Below are positions 38,553 to 48,088 of a stretch of 64,000 nucleotides of DNA, one piece after another. A program made the position numbers and the translations under genes. Origin of the DNA: Rhodocyclaceae bacterium. Its GTDB lineage: Bacteria > Pseudomonadota > Gammaproteobacteria > Burkholderiales > Rhodocyclaceae. The stretch spans positions 1-64,000 of the forward strand of contig JAUXOM010000122.1 of NCBI GenBank assembly GCA_030682175.1, given 5' to 3'. Below the pieces are notes generated by a model. It made no database searches. It saw nothing but the letters and a program-made list of their open reading frames with translations, and was not told the origin of the DNA. Positions within the stretch are counted from its first letter, which is position 1, and the number at the start of each line of letters is the position of its first letter.

Positions 38553-40768
38553 GCAGAAAGTTTCTGACAATTTCGCGGATTGTTGTCGTTATCGCTGTTA
38601 TCGCGAGTATCTGGATCCCGGTCTGGCACCACTATCACATTGATCGCCAACTCCCGGCTGCAGAGGCTATGGCATCCGCTTTGACCGTGCCCGAATCCGG
38701 GGTGCTCTCCGAAATCGGCCGGATGGCGTTGGGCATCTCATTGGTTGATTCCGTAACCGAGATCGTTCCTGCGGCTGAGAAAATTGTCGGCAGCACATTG
38801 AATGCCAGTGCCTTCGGCATATACGACGTGAAGCTGCGCGGATACCCCGAGGACTTGCGTGATGGCCCACCCTCATTCCAATTGGCAAAAGCCAGCCTTG
38901 GCATCGAAGCGATTCTGTTGGACGCTTTCGAGAAGACACACGACACTCGTTTCCTGAACAGGGCCGCTGCCCGGATCGTGAGTTTCGCCGACTACGAAAG
39001 CCGTCGTCGCATGGATCAAGGATTTCTCTGGAACGACCATGCGATCGCCGCCCGTGGGGCCGTCCTGGCGCGACTCTGGAAACATGTGCGCGATCGACCT
39101 GATCTTGAAAGCGGAGTTCGATATGCTTTATTCGGTCTGGCAGTCCGCAGCGGCAGGCTGCTTACCAAACCGACGCACTTTACCGTGCGCACCAATCACG
39201 GCGTAATGCAGAACATCGCTTTGCTGCAACTGGCTGCTGCTTTCCCCACCTTGCCTGAGTCGGATGAATGGCGAAATCTGGCGGCCGCCCGGCTGGCGAT
39301 CCAATTGCCCTTTTACGTATCGGCCGAAGGTGTCATCCTTGAGCATTCGGCCGAATATCACAGATTCGGGTACGAACTGTTATTGATGGCAACCCGGTTG
39401 TGCGTCCTGAATGGGCTGGCGCCAAGCCATGGGTTGGTCAATTCGGTTGAAAAAGCGCGTGAATTCCTGGCGTTGCTGCGGCGGCCCGATGGCACGCTGC
39501 CCGCAATAGGCAATACCAAGCAGGGGGCGCAATATTCCTTTCCATCCGGGGCGGGCAATGGTCGAGAACCCCTGCGCCCAGAACATGCTGCCTTGTCGGA
39601 AATACCACCTCAAGGGGCATATCTGTTTCCGCTATCAGGGTATTCCGTGTGGTGGGATGTTTCGCAAAATATCGACGCCACTCAGACAGTCATCGCCTGG
39701 GCCAAACACGATGGACATGGCCACAAGCATGCGGACGAAGCGACCGTGTCGTGGTGGTCGAACGGCGTCGACTGGCTGACGAATACAGGTTACTGGCCCT
39801 ACGGAGAGCGTTTGACCGATGCCTCCTATGGATGGGAAGCATCCAACGCACCGCATGAGGTCGGCGAATCGCCCAAATCGGCACGTACTGTTCGTGCAGT
39901 GAGGGTGGGCGATGCGCCGGGCATACGATTTATTGAAATCGAACGAGCCAATGCCGATGGTGCCAGGTTTAACCGTCAGGTGATTCGTCTTGATGACCAG
40001 CAACTGGTCGTGGTCGATTTCTCAAGAAATGTACGCAAGGGAACCGAGATCATCTGGACCCCCGCCCCGCTGAGTCGCATTCATCAACTCGCATCGGGAC
40101 GAGAGTTTGCTACGGCACCATTCAACGACGGTCGTCGGTTGGAGATTGCCATGGCATCCGGAAGCAGCATGACCATGAGTATTCACCGTGGCTCGGCGCA
40201 GCCATTTGCCGGCTGGGTCGCCGTTGGGGGGAAACCAACGCCAACGGATGCTTTGCGAATCATCCGTCCCGAACCAGACTCGGCTGTTGCTGCCTATTTC
40301 CGCATTGCGAAAGAAACTGCCGATGTGCGGAGGACGGCAGTATTGTCGGCGAATGCCTCACCGGAACAGTGGGGCCTGACCATCGAGTCAGCTGGGGGGG
40401 GCGCGATAAACCTATTTCGAACTCCATCGGGGCTGAATGTTCGATCTGAAAAAGATGGGGGAAGTCGTCACCCTGCCACTGCGATCAGGCTGGTTGAAGT
40501 ACAGAATGTTGATGCCGGCAGGGATGAACTGATGCGCGCCTATGCCAACGCTGTTAATGCGTACCCGCAATGGCGAGATTTGACGTATTACCGCGCCAGG
40601 TTATCCGGATTGCTCGTTCTGCTTGGGATCTTTATTGAAATAGCTTATGCAGTCGCGATCCGGAGATTGCCAGAGAACGCACTGAGATACTCTGTTGCAG
40701 GACACGCCTTGCTCTTTGTCGGCTGGCTGCTGATCGGCGTTTGGGCCACGTTCTTTTATCTGCGTTAG
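38549..40768 (+). CDS. Heparinase II/III-family protein
   Basis: Alpha-toroid region (TNHGVMQNIALLQLAAAFP, ILEHSAEYHRFGYELLL) plus beta-sandwich; HDGHGHKHADEATVSWW. Confidence 0.85.
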   Translation: MSRKFLTISRIVVVIAVIASIWIPVWHHYHIDRQLPAAEAMASALTVPESGVLSEIGRMALGISLVDSVTEIVPAAEKIVGSTLNASAFGIYDVKLRGYPEDLRDGPPSFQLAKASLGIEAILLDAFEKTHDTRFLNRAAARIVSFADYESRRRMDQGFLWNDHAIAARGAVLARLWKHVRDRPDLESGVRYALFGLAVRSGRLLTKPTHFTVRTNHGVMQNIALLQLAAAFPTLPESDEWRNLAAARLAIQLPFYVSAEGVILEHSAEYHRFGYELLLMATRLCVLNGLAPSHGLVNSVEKAREFLALLRRPDGTLPAIGNTKQGAQYSFPSGAGNGREPLRPEHAALSEIPPQGAYLFPLSGYSVWWDVSQNIDATQTVIAWAKHDGHGHKHADEATVSWWSNGVDWLTNTGYWPYGERLTDASYGWEASNAPHEVGESPKSARTVRAVRVGDAPGIRFIEIERANADGARFNRQVIRLDDQQLVVVDFSRNVRKGTEIIWTPAPLSRIHQLASGREFATAPFNDGRRLEIAMASGSSMTMSIHRGSAQPFAGWVAVGGKPTPTDALRIIRPEPDSAVAAYFRIAKETADVRRTAVLSANASPEQWGLTIESAGGGAINLFRTPSGLNVRSEKDGGSRHPATAIRLVEVQNVDAGRDELMRAYANAVNAYPQWRDLTYYRARLSGLLVLLGIFIEIAYAVAIRRLPENALRYSVAGHALLFVGWLLIGVWATFFYLR

Positions 40769-40772
40769 CCAG

Positions 40773-42251
40773 TCAGCTGCGTATTGAGCGCAGTTTTTCG
40801 AGCAGGTATCTTTCCGCGCCCCAGGGCATTTTCTGCGCAAACCAGAACAGCAGCAGCAGCGCCGAATAAACCGCACCGCCTACAAGAACATCGACAACTA
40901 GCCGTAACCCCGGTGCCCAGTCGGGCGATACAGTAATAAATATAAGCGCAGCCGCCATGCCGCCGGTTGCAAACGCCGGCCGCCAGACATGGGCCAGCAC
41001 GTGCCGCCAGCTCAGGCCCGGTACGACATGCAGCACCATACCGAGAAAAGCCAGCATTGCAAGGATCGAAACAGCAAGCCGGATGTTCGCGATCCCCTCC
41101 GCTCCTGCCTGCGGAAACGCAAGCAAAGTCAGGCTGGCCAGCATGCCCAGTTGCAGCCAGGAAAATATCGCCAGAAGTCTCACCTTGCCCAGGGTGAGCA
41201 GCAGGTAACCGCTGCTGTGCATCATGGCGAGGGCCACGTTCAGCAATGCCAGCGTCTGCACGAGTGGAATCGCGACCTGCCATTGAACGCCGAGCAAGAG
41301 AGGCACGGCGGTATCGGCCACCAGCGCCAACCCGACGCCGGCAGGCAGGGCGACGATGGCCTGGACGCCTAGCGCGAGGCAGTAGGTTCTGCGCAATTCG
41401 GCGGGATCGTGTGCCGCCTGGACGAAGGCGGGGAACAGGACGCGCCCCAGCGGGGCGAGCAACTCCCCGGTCGGCATGGCGGCTATGTCGTCGGCAAGGC
41501 TGTAAGCACCGAGTGTGGCTGCATCGGTGCGCCGTCCCACTAAAATCTTGTCCAGTTGTTGCGTGCCATATGCGCCGAGGTTGCGCACGAGTATCCACTG
41601 GGAGAATCCCCACATTTGCTTGATGCGTGCCAATGAGAGGCGGGGACGAAAGTCATGCAATGCATAACTGAGCCATACGCCCACGAGACGCCCGGCGAGC
41701 GCGCCGATGACCATAGCCCAGTACGAACGTAGCCAGAAGGCTAACGCGATGGTGATGACGAACCCCGCCAGCCGGCGCAGGAAAAAGAAACGGAAGTCAC
41801 GCCCGAACTCCATGTTCTTCTGGAAGTAAACAATGCCGATGTTCTCGATGCCGCCGAGAACCACGGTAAGCGCCATGAAACGCAGAACGTCTTCGACGCG
41901 GGCATCGTTGAAATACTCGGCGGCAAGCGGCGCGCCGAGTATGGCGATCAGAAGGGCGGCGAGCAGCGCCTGCCCGAGCCGCAGTGTCCAGGCGGTGTCG
42001 AAATCGTCGCGGTCGGCCTTGGGGTTCTGGATCAGTGCCGAGTTCACCCCCATATCCAGCAGAGTGTCGATCAGGGCCACCACCAGCGAAGCCATCGCCA
42101 CGATGCCGAAATCGGCCGGCATCAGCAGCCGCGCGAGTATCAGCGTGCTGGCGATGCCGATCAGGCGGTCAGTCCAGCGCATGGCGACGACAAGCACCGC
42201 GCCACGGGCGACGGAAACTGGGCTGGGTGGCCTGCCAGATGAAATGGTCAC
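40773..42251 (-). CDS. Lipopolysaccharide biosynthesis/oligosaccharide flippase (Wzx-like)
   Basis: Multi-TM; ILARLLMPADFGIVAMASLVVALIDTLLDMGVNSALIQ. Confidence 0.9.
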   Translation of the reverse strand: MTISSGRPPSPVSVARGAVLVVAMRWTDRLIGIASTLILARLLMPADFGIVAMASLVVALIDTLLDMGVNSALIQNPKADRDDFDTAWTLRLGQALLAALLIAILGAPLAAEYFNDARVEDVLRFMALTVVLGGIENIGIVYFQKNMEFGRDFRFFFLRRLAGFVITIALAFWLRSYWAMVIGALAGRLVGVWLSYALHDFRPRLSLARIKQMWGFSQWILVRNLGAYGTQQLDKILVGRRTDAATLGAYSLADDIAAMPTGELLAPLGRVLFPAFVQAAHDPAELRRTYCLALGVQAIVALPAGVGLALVADTAVPLLLGVQWQVAIPLVQTLALLNVALAMMHSSGYLLLTLGKVRLLAIFSWLQLGMLASLTLLAFPQAGAEGIANIRLAVSILAMLAFLGMVLHVVPGLSWRHVLAHVWRPAFATGGMAAALIFITVSPDWAPGLRLVVDVLVGGAVYSALLLLFWFAQKMPWGAERYLLEKLRSIRS

Positions 42252-42272
42252 TTGGTGTCGATGCCTGTTAAA

Positions 42273-43226
42273 TTACTTGTGCGCGCGTGTGGCTTGCTGT
42301 TCAATCGTCTGTCTCAGTGATTTCAGTATTGTCGGCAAAACCGTCAATTCATTTGCATCGCTACGTCGGTGATGAGCAAAGCTTCGCCGAACATGGAGCC
42401 CAAAGGGAATATCCTGCCAGACGAAGGATTCCCATTCGTCTGGAATCTGTTCATTTAACCAACCACGATCCCGAAAGGTTTCTGTGCTGAAGTAGCCCGG
42501 CTGTTGCGGTTCCATGCACATTCTGTCAGGCAGCAGAGATTCGATCAGGCGGTTCTTGATCGTTTGGTAGATTGGTTCTGGGCAATAGACAGGCATGACA
42601 ATCTCATGTTTGGCAGAGTGATCGCGATATCGAAACCAGATGCGCGTGCCCGTATCCCAGCATCGTCGTGTCAGGCGATAGCCGATTGCCGGTATCAAAT
42701 TTAGAAGCTTCGCAATGCGGGTACGTTTCCAAGCGAGTACCTCCAGCACTGGCGTGAAGTCGAGCGATGCGGGATCAATGACCTGGCTGTCGAAGGCGAA
42801 GCAGTGCACCGCAGGGAAGTAGCGATAGTTTTCATGATGCCTTGGATGCCATGGCACACCGAAAAAACTGATCTTCTGCGATAGCATGTATTCAGGAATC
42901 GCCTCAGCCCAATTGGGGAATAAAAGAAAAAAATCCGGGTCGAGGATCAGGACATGGCGGTTGAGCTTTGTTGTGCGTAACAACTTGTTCAGTGCGGTGG
43001 CATGGTGGTGGCTGATCCCTTTGCCAGTTTCACCGTCACCTTGGCGCACGATAAAACCTATTTCATTACCAACGCATCGATCAGGATGGTCTGCCGGGCT
43101 GTTCTCGGCGACATGCCAATCCACCAGATGCCGGAAATTCGCATGCAGCGATTGAGCGAGCCGTATGTTTTCCTGCAACAACGTTCTGTGACCGTAAGAG
43201 ACGGTCAGGATCGTGAGTGGCTTCAT
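42273..43226 (-). CDS. Glycosyltransferase-like protein (GT-A type)
   Basis: LTILTVSYGHRTLLQENIRLAQSL; HVLILDPDFFLLFPNW. Confidence 0.65.
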   Translation of the reverse strand: MKPLTILTVSYGHRTLLQENIRLAQSLHANFRHLVDWHVAENSPADHPDRCVGNEIGFIVRQGDGETGKGISHHHATALNKLLRTTKLNRHVLILDPDFFLLFPNWAEAIPEYMLSQKISFFGVPWHPRHHENYRYFPAVHCFAFDSQVIDPASLDFTPVLEVLAWKRTRIAKLLNLIPAIGYRLTRRCWDTGTRIWFRYRDHSAKHEIVMPVYCPEPIYQTIKNRLIESLLPDRMCMEPQQPGYFSTETFRDRGWLNEQIPDEWESFVWQDIPFGLHVRRSFAHHRRSDANELTVLPTILKSLRQTIEQQATRAHK

Positions 43227-43909
43227 GAATGGCCGATGGGGCTGTACTTTGCCCGAAGGACATACTGGTAGGCTATGAATTCACGAAGAGGGGCAAACGG
43301 CGCGAATGGACCAAGATACCTTTGCACAGCCCTGTTGATCAAGCCCCCACCCCGATCGCCGACTCGCAGCGTGTAACTTTCTGCCACGACGTAAATGCCA
43401 GCGGATTGAAGCAGCTGCCGGGCATCCTTGAGGGTGAACCAGCGTAAATGGGTGCTGTCGAAAATGCCGCGCTCGCGACGCGGAAAAGTGCCAGAAATGT
43501 AGATGGAGAACAGCGCAGAATGGTGACGAATATTGGGCATGCTGATGACCAGCGAACCATCTTCTGCCAGAAAATTTGACAAATACTGCAACAGATTTTC
43601 TGGGGCTACGAGGTGTTCGAGGACATCCGCTGCCACAATGCAATCGAACGTTTCACCGGTAAATTGGGCAAGACAATCAGGTTGGTTAAGATCGCCCAAA
43701 ATAACCTTGTCCAAGCGGGTTGCTGCTGTGTTCACCAAGTTTGCGGAATATTCTATTCCGCAAACACGGCGGCTGGGTCTATGGTGTTTCAGTGCTACCC
43801 CCAGGCTGCCATCGCTGCACCCAAGATCAAGTACTACCTGTGCGGTGTCGGGGACCAGCGCACAGACATCGGTACGGGGTGTTGTATAGGCGGCGATGCG
43901 GTTCATCAT
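43223..43909 (-). CDS. Class I SAM-dependent methyltransferase
   Basis: [53 protein letters not shown]. Confidence 0.9.
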   Translation of the reverse strand: MMNRIAAYTTPRTDVCALVPDTAQVVLDLGCSDGSLGVALKHHRPSRRVCGIEYSANLVNTAATRLDKVILGDLNQPDCLAQFTGETFDCIVAADVLEHLVAPENLLQYLSNFLAEDGSLVISMPNIRHHSALFSIYISGTFPRRERGIFDSTHLRWFTLKDARQLLQSAGIYVVAESYTLRVGDRGGGLINRAVQRYLGPFAPFAPLREFIAYQYVLRAKYSPIGHS

Positions 43910-44868
43910 GAGTTCGCCTTGCCTTTGTTAGCGACAAGCCCGGCAAAGTGCTGGATGGTTTTCTGCAGCCCGTCTTCGAGACGCGTAGTTGCCTGCCAGC
44001 CAAGTTTTTCGTGCGCCAAGCGGGTATCTGGTTTTCGCTGCTTCGGGTCGTCAATGGGAAGCTCGCGGTAAATAATGTCGGATTTCGAGCCGGTCAGGCG
44101 AATGATTGTCTGCGCAAGTTCGCTCATCTTGTATTCGTCGGGGTTGCCGATGTTGATCGGTCCGGTGCATTCGTCCGGGCTGTTCATCATGCGCACCATG
44201 GCTTCGATCAGGTCGTCGACATAACAAAACGAGCGTGACTGGGTGCCGTCGCCGTAAAGGGTAATCGGCTGCCCGGTCAGCGCCTGGACGATGAAATTGC
44301 TGACCACCCGGCCATCGTTGGGATGCATGCGCGGGCCATAGGTGTTGAAGATGCGGGCCACCTTGATGCGCAACCGGTGCTGGCGGTGATAATCGAAAAA
44401 CAAGGTTTCCGCACAGCGTTTCCCTTCGTCGTAGCAACTGCGTGGGCCGATCGGATTGACTCTACCCCAGTAGCTTTCGGGCTGGGGGTGAACTTCCGGG
44501 TCTCCATATACCTCGCTGGTGGAGGCCTGCAGAATCCTTGCCTTGAGCCGTTTGGCCAGCCCCAGCATGTTGATGGCGCCATGTACGCTGGTTTTGGTGG
44601 TTTGCACTGGATCGTGCTGATAATGTATCGGGGAAGCTGGGCAGGCCAGATTGTAGATCTCGTCGACCTCGACATACAGCGGGAAAGTAACGTCGTGACG
44701 CATCAACTCGAAATGCGGGTGACCTAGCAAATGCTCGACGTTTGTCCGTGTCCCCGTGAAAAAATTATCCACGCAAAGCACCTCATGGCCTTCGGCCAAC
44801 AAACGCTCGCAGAGATGAGAGCCAAGAAAACCGGCCCCGCCTGTCACCAGTGTCCTGATGTTGTTCAT
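43906..44868 (-). CDS. UDP-glucuronate decarboxylase-like SDR (UXS-type)
   Basis: [76 protein letters not shown]. Confidence 0.9.
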   Translation of the reverse strand: MNNIRTLVTGGAGFLGSHLCERLLAEGHEVLCVDNFFTGTRTNVEHLLGHPHFELMRHDVTFPLYVEVDEIYNLACPASPIHYQHDPVQTTKTSVHGAINMLGLAKRLKARILQASTSEVYGDPEVHPQPESYWGRVNPIGPRSCYDEGKRCAETLFFDYHRQHRLRIKVARIFNTYGPRMHPNDGRVVSNFIVQALTGQPITLYGDGTQSRSFCYVDDLIEAMVRMMNSPDECTGPINIGNPDEYKMSELAQTIIRLTGSKSDIIYRELPIDDPKQRKPDTRLAHEKLGWQATTRLEDGLQKTIQHFAGLVANKGKANS

Positions 44869-44877
44869 GAGTGCTCC

Positions 44878-46032
44878 TTATCGAGCGAGCCGGTTTCGAA
44901 ATTGATCGGCGATTTGCTGTACCAGACGGTCCCAATCATGAAGCTCGGCTTGATTTTGTCTGGCCTGGATGGCAGCAGGCGAATTGGCCCCGCTGCTTAG
45001 CGCGTTGTCCAAGGCGGTTTCCCATTCTTCTGCACTATGGGCGATGCTGACCAGCGGTTCCAGGCCTGCCACGGAATCGATCGCCGCGGTAACGACAGGG
45101 CGTCCGGTGGCCAGATATTCGTTGAGCTTGAGTGGGTAAATGAAGTTCGTGTAATCACAGACTTCGTAGCACATCATGCATACGTCCATCGCCTGCATGT
45201 AGGCGGGTAGCTCTGCGAGCTGACGGTTGCCGGTCAGGTATACATTGGGCAGGCCTTCGAGTTGGTCGAGCAGGCTGGCCTTTGGGCCAAGATAACCTTT
45301 CGGCCCGACCAGCACAAAAGACCAATCGGGTCGCCGCTTGGCCAGTTGATGCAGCAACCCGATATCCAGTTGCGACTTGATTACGCCGACATAGCCCATT
45401 CTCGGCTGCGGGATGGCGGCAATATCCTCCGGTGCGGGGGCGGGTGTTGCATGCGCAGCATATTCCACCCCATTCGGCACATGCATCGTATGGGGGTTGA
45501 TCCCCCCCTTTTTTTCGAGCAATTTGCGCGAATGGATGATCACTTGGTCCACACGCTGAATGAGCGCAACCTCGCGTGGATCATTCGGAAGGTCTTCCAT
45601 CGAAAACCGATATTCGTCGTCGATGTGATAGCAACTGAGATCGGCGTCGATTGCATCCCGCGCCCAATCGAATTCCGGTCGCCATAGATACAGTACGATT
45701 TTGTCGCAGCCGCGCTGGCGCAGCTTGGCACAGGCCAGTTTGACGCGCTGTTTCCTGATCCAATCACCCAGTGCTTCAGGCCGGTAAACCTCCGGCAACC
45801 AGCGGCCGGGATCGTAAATATCGATGCCGAATTCCTCAGGTGATCTCATTTGAATGGCAGCATCCCGTGCTTTGTTGGACAGCCAGTAATTCCGCCACCC
45901 TGCTGCCGGTTCTATCCAGACAACTTCGAAGTGACGTGCCAGTCGACCGAGGACATGATGGCGTGGCATCCAGATTCCTTGCCAATTGTCTGGTATGACA
46001 CCAATTACACCAATCCTGTTGTTTGCGGGCAT
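44878..46032 (-). CDS. Glycosyltransferase (GT4-like); alternative upstream start at 46110
   Basis: IGVIGVIPDNWQGIWMPRHHVLGRLARHFEVVWIEP; LKLNEYLATGRPVVTAAI. Confidence 0.85.
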   Translation of the reverse strand: MPANNRIGVIGVIPDNWQGIWMPRHHVLGRLARHFEVVWIEPAAGWRNYWLSNKARDAAIQMRSPEEFGIDIYDPGRWLPEVYRPEALGDWIRKQRVKLACAKLRQRGCDKIVLYLWRPEFDWARDAIDADLSCYHIDDEYRFSMEDLPNDPREVALIQRVDQVIIHSRKLLEKKGGINPHTMHVPNGVEYAAHATPAPAPEDIAAIPQPRMGYVGVIKSQLDIGLLHQLAKRRPDWSFVLVGPKGYLGPKASLLDQLEGLPNVYLTGNRQLAELPAYMQAMDVCMMCYEVCDYTNFIYPLKLNEYLATGRPVVTAAIDSVAGLEPLVSIAHSAEEWETALDNALSSGANSPAAIQARQNQAELHDWDRLVQQIADQFRNRLAR

Positions 46033-46129
46033 CGGGAAGCTTGCTGGCGGAGTGTCGGGGTGAGGGCGATTGTAGCCATATAATCCAGCAGGTTGTGGGT
46101 CGCTTGCCATTCGAATGGACTGAAACTAA

Positions 46130-47374
46130 ATGCGCCGTATCCTTATGATCGCCTACCACTTCCCGCCGTTGGCGGGTAGCAGCGGTATTCAGCGGACGCT
46201 TCGTTTTGTGCAGCATCTGCCTTCGTTTGGCTGGGAGCCCTTGGTGCTGACAGTGATGCCACAGGCCTACGAACGAACCAGCGCCGATCTGATGGGTGAT
46301 GTGCCGGCCGGGACGATCGTCGAGCGGGCTTTTGCGCTCGATACGGCTAGGCACCTGGCTGTGAATGGTCGTTATGCAGGTTGGATGGCGCGGCCGGACC
46401 GCTGGCGCAGCTGGCAGTTTGCCGGCGTATGGCAGGGCATGCGCATGATTGAGCGTTACCGGCCGGATGCTATCTGGTCGACCTATCCGATCCCCACGGC
46501 GCATGTGATCAGTTCTGCGCTGCATCGCCGTAGTCGTTTGCCATGGATTGCGGATTTTCGTGATCCGATGGCGCAAGCGGGCTATCCAGCCGATCCCTTG
46601 ACCTGGAAAAGTTTCAAGGCGATCGAAATGAATGCGGTTAGCAATGCGAGCTTCTCCACCTTCACTACACCAAGTGCAGCAGAGGACTACCGTAAGCGGT
46701 ATCCAGAAGCGCGCGAGCGGATCGTCGTGCTGGAAAACGGCTACGACGAAGAGAGTTTTGCTGCCGTCTCGCCAGCGCCGACTTTGGCGCTGAATCCCGG
46801 CGCGATAACGCTTTTGCATAGTGGTATCGTTTATCCGGAGGAGCGTGATCCCACTCAATTGTTTGCGGCGTTGCAGCGGCTGGTAAAGTCGGGGCAACTG
46901 CGCGCGGGAGAGTTGAAAATTCGCTTTCGCGCGCCGGTGCATGACAATCTGCTGCAAACGCTCGCACAGCAGTTTGGTGTGGCGGAGTTCATCGAGATCC
47001 TGCCGCCGCTACCTTACCGCGAGGCACTTCTGGAAATGTTGCGTGCGGATGCTTTGTTGGTCATGCAGGCTGCCAATTGCAACGCGCAGATTCCGGCCAA
47101 GATTTACGAATACTTGCGCGCTGGCCGGCCTATCATTGGGCTGACCGATCCGGCAGGGGATACTGCCGGCGTATTGAGAGATGCCGGCATTGATGCTTTG
47201 GCGCAAATCGATTCCGCCGACGAAATCGCCGCGCTGTTACCTGGATTCATTCGGGCGGTAAAGGAAGGAAGGGCACTACTGGCAGATCGAAATTTTGTTG
47301 CGAAGGCGTCGCGCAGTGGCAGGACGGCCGCGCTGGCGCGGTTGTTGTCGAAATCGATTGAGGGAGCCATTTAA
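46130..47374 (+). CDS. Glycosyltransferase (GT4-like)
   Basis: RRILMIAYHFPPLAGSSGIQRTLRFVQHLPSFGWEPLVLT; IPAKIYEYLRAGRPIIGLTDP. Confidence 0.87.
   Translation: MRRILMIAYHFPPLAGSSGIQRTLRFVQHLPSFGWEPLVLTVMPQAYERTSADLMGDVPAGTIVERAFALDTARHLAVNGRYAGWMARPDRWRSWQFAGVWQGMRMIERYRPDAIWSTYPIPTAHVISSALHRRSRLPWIADFRDPMAQAGYPADPLTWKSFKAIEMNAVSNASFSTFTTPSAAEDYRKRYPEARERIVVLENGYDEESFAAVSPAPTLALNPGAITLLHSGIVYPEERDPTQLFAALQRLVKSGQLRAGELKIRFRAPVHDNLLQTLAQQFGVAEFIEILPPLPYREALLEMLRADALLVMQAANCNAQIPAKIYEYLRAGRPIIGLTDPAGDTAGVLRDAGIDALAQIDSADEIAALLPGFIRAVKEGRALLADRNFVAKASRSGRTAALARLLSKSIEGAI
46763..46785 (-). repeat. Dispersed repeat, inside GT at 46130
   Basis: GCCGTCTCGCCAGCGCCGACTTT, 1 mismatch; encodes AVSPAPTL. 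Confidence 0.88.
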
Positions 47375-48088
47375 ATGGAGTGGGACAAGTACAGACGCCT
47401 TTGCTGCATCGTTATCTTCGGAATGACCATATCGAGCACTGCGGTTGCCCAAGGAAACTGCGGCAATCTCAACGAGGGATACGGTCCTTTCGACTATCGA
47501 ACGCAAAAACATGAGCTAAAAATTGTCGAAGGTGCTCACTTCCTTCCCTTTGTTGAAAACCTGAGTCGTGGAAATACTTCTACCACACCAGGTGGCGATA
47601 TCGATTACACCCTTCGAGCCTCCCCCAATCATCATCGTGCTTTGCTGGCAATGATGAAGTTGTCCAGCAAGGAAAAAAGAGATAAGCCGATAGGGGCCCG
47701 CTATACGATTGCTTGTTGGCTTGATCGCGCCGAGCGTTTTGCGCCGGATGATGCAATGGTGAAAACCATTTACGGCACTTTTTTGCTACAGAAGGGGAAA
47801 GCCGATGAGGGTGTAAAAAAACTGGAGGAAGCGCTAGTAATGGCCGGCGACAATGCCAATATCCACTACAACCTCGGTCTGGCCTATGTCGACCTCAAGG
47901 ATTACGACAAGGCGCTCGCCAGTGCACACAAGGCTTATCAGTTGGGTTTCCCGTTACCCGGCCTGCGTAACAAGTTGGAAAGGGTTGGCCAGTGGCGCGA
48001 CCTGCCACCGAAAGTGGTGGCTACTGATGAAGCTCCGGCAAAGCCTTCTGAGGCAACAGAACCCGAGGCGGGAAAAAAGGCGGATTAA
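47375..48088 (+). CDS. Exported TPR protein of unknown function
   Basis: Signal-peptide-like N-terminus (CIVIFGMTISSTAVAQG), TPR-like NANIHYNLGLAYVDLKDYDKALASAHKA. Confidence 0.75.
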   Translation: MEWDKYRRLCCIVIFGMTISSTAVAQGNCGNLNEGYGPFDYRTQKHELKIVEGAHFLPFVENLSRGNTSTTPGGDIDYTLRASPNHHRALLAMMKLSSKEKRDKPIGARYTIACWLDRAERFAPDDAMVKTIYGTFLLQKGKADEGVKKLEEALVMAGDNANIHYNLGLAYVDLKDYDKALASAHKAYQLGFPLPGLRNKLERVGQWRDLPPKVVATDEAPAKPSEATEPEAGKKAD

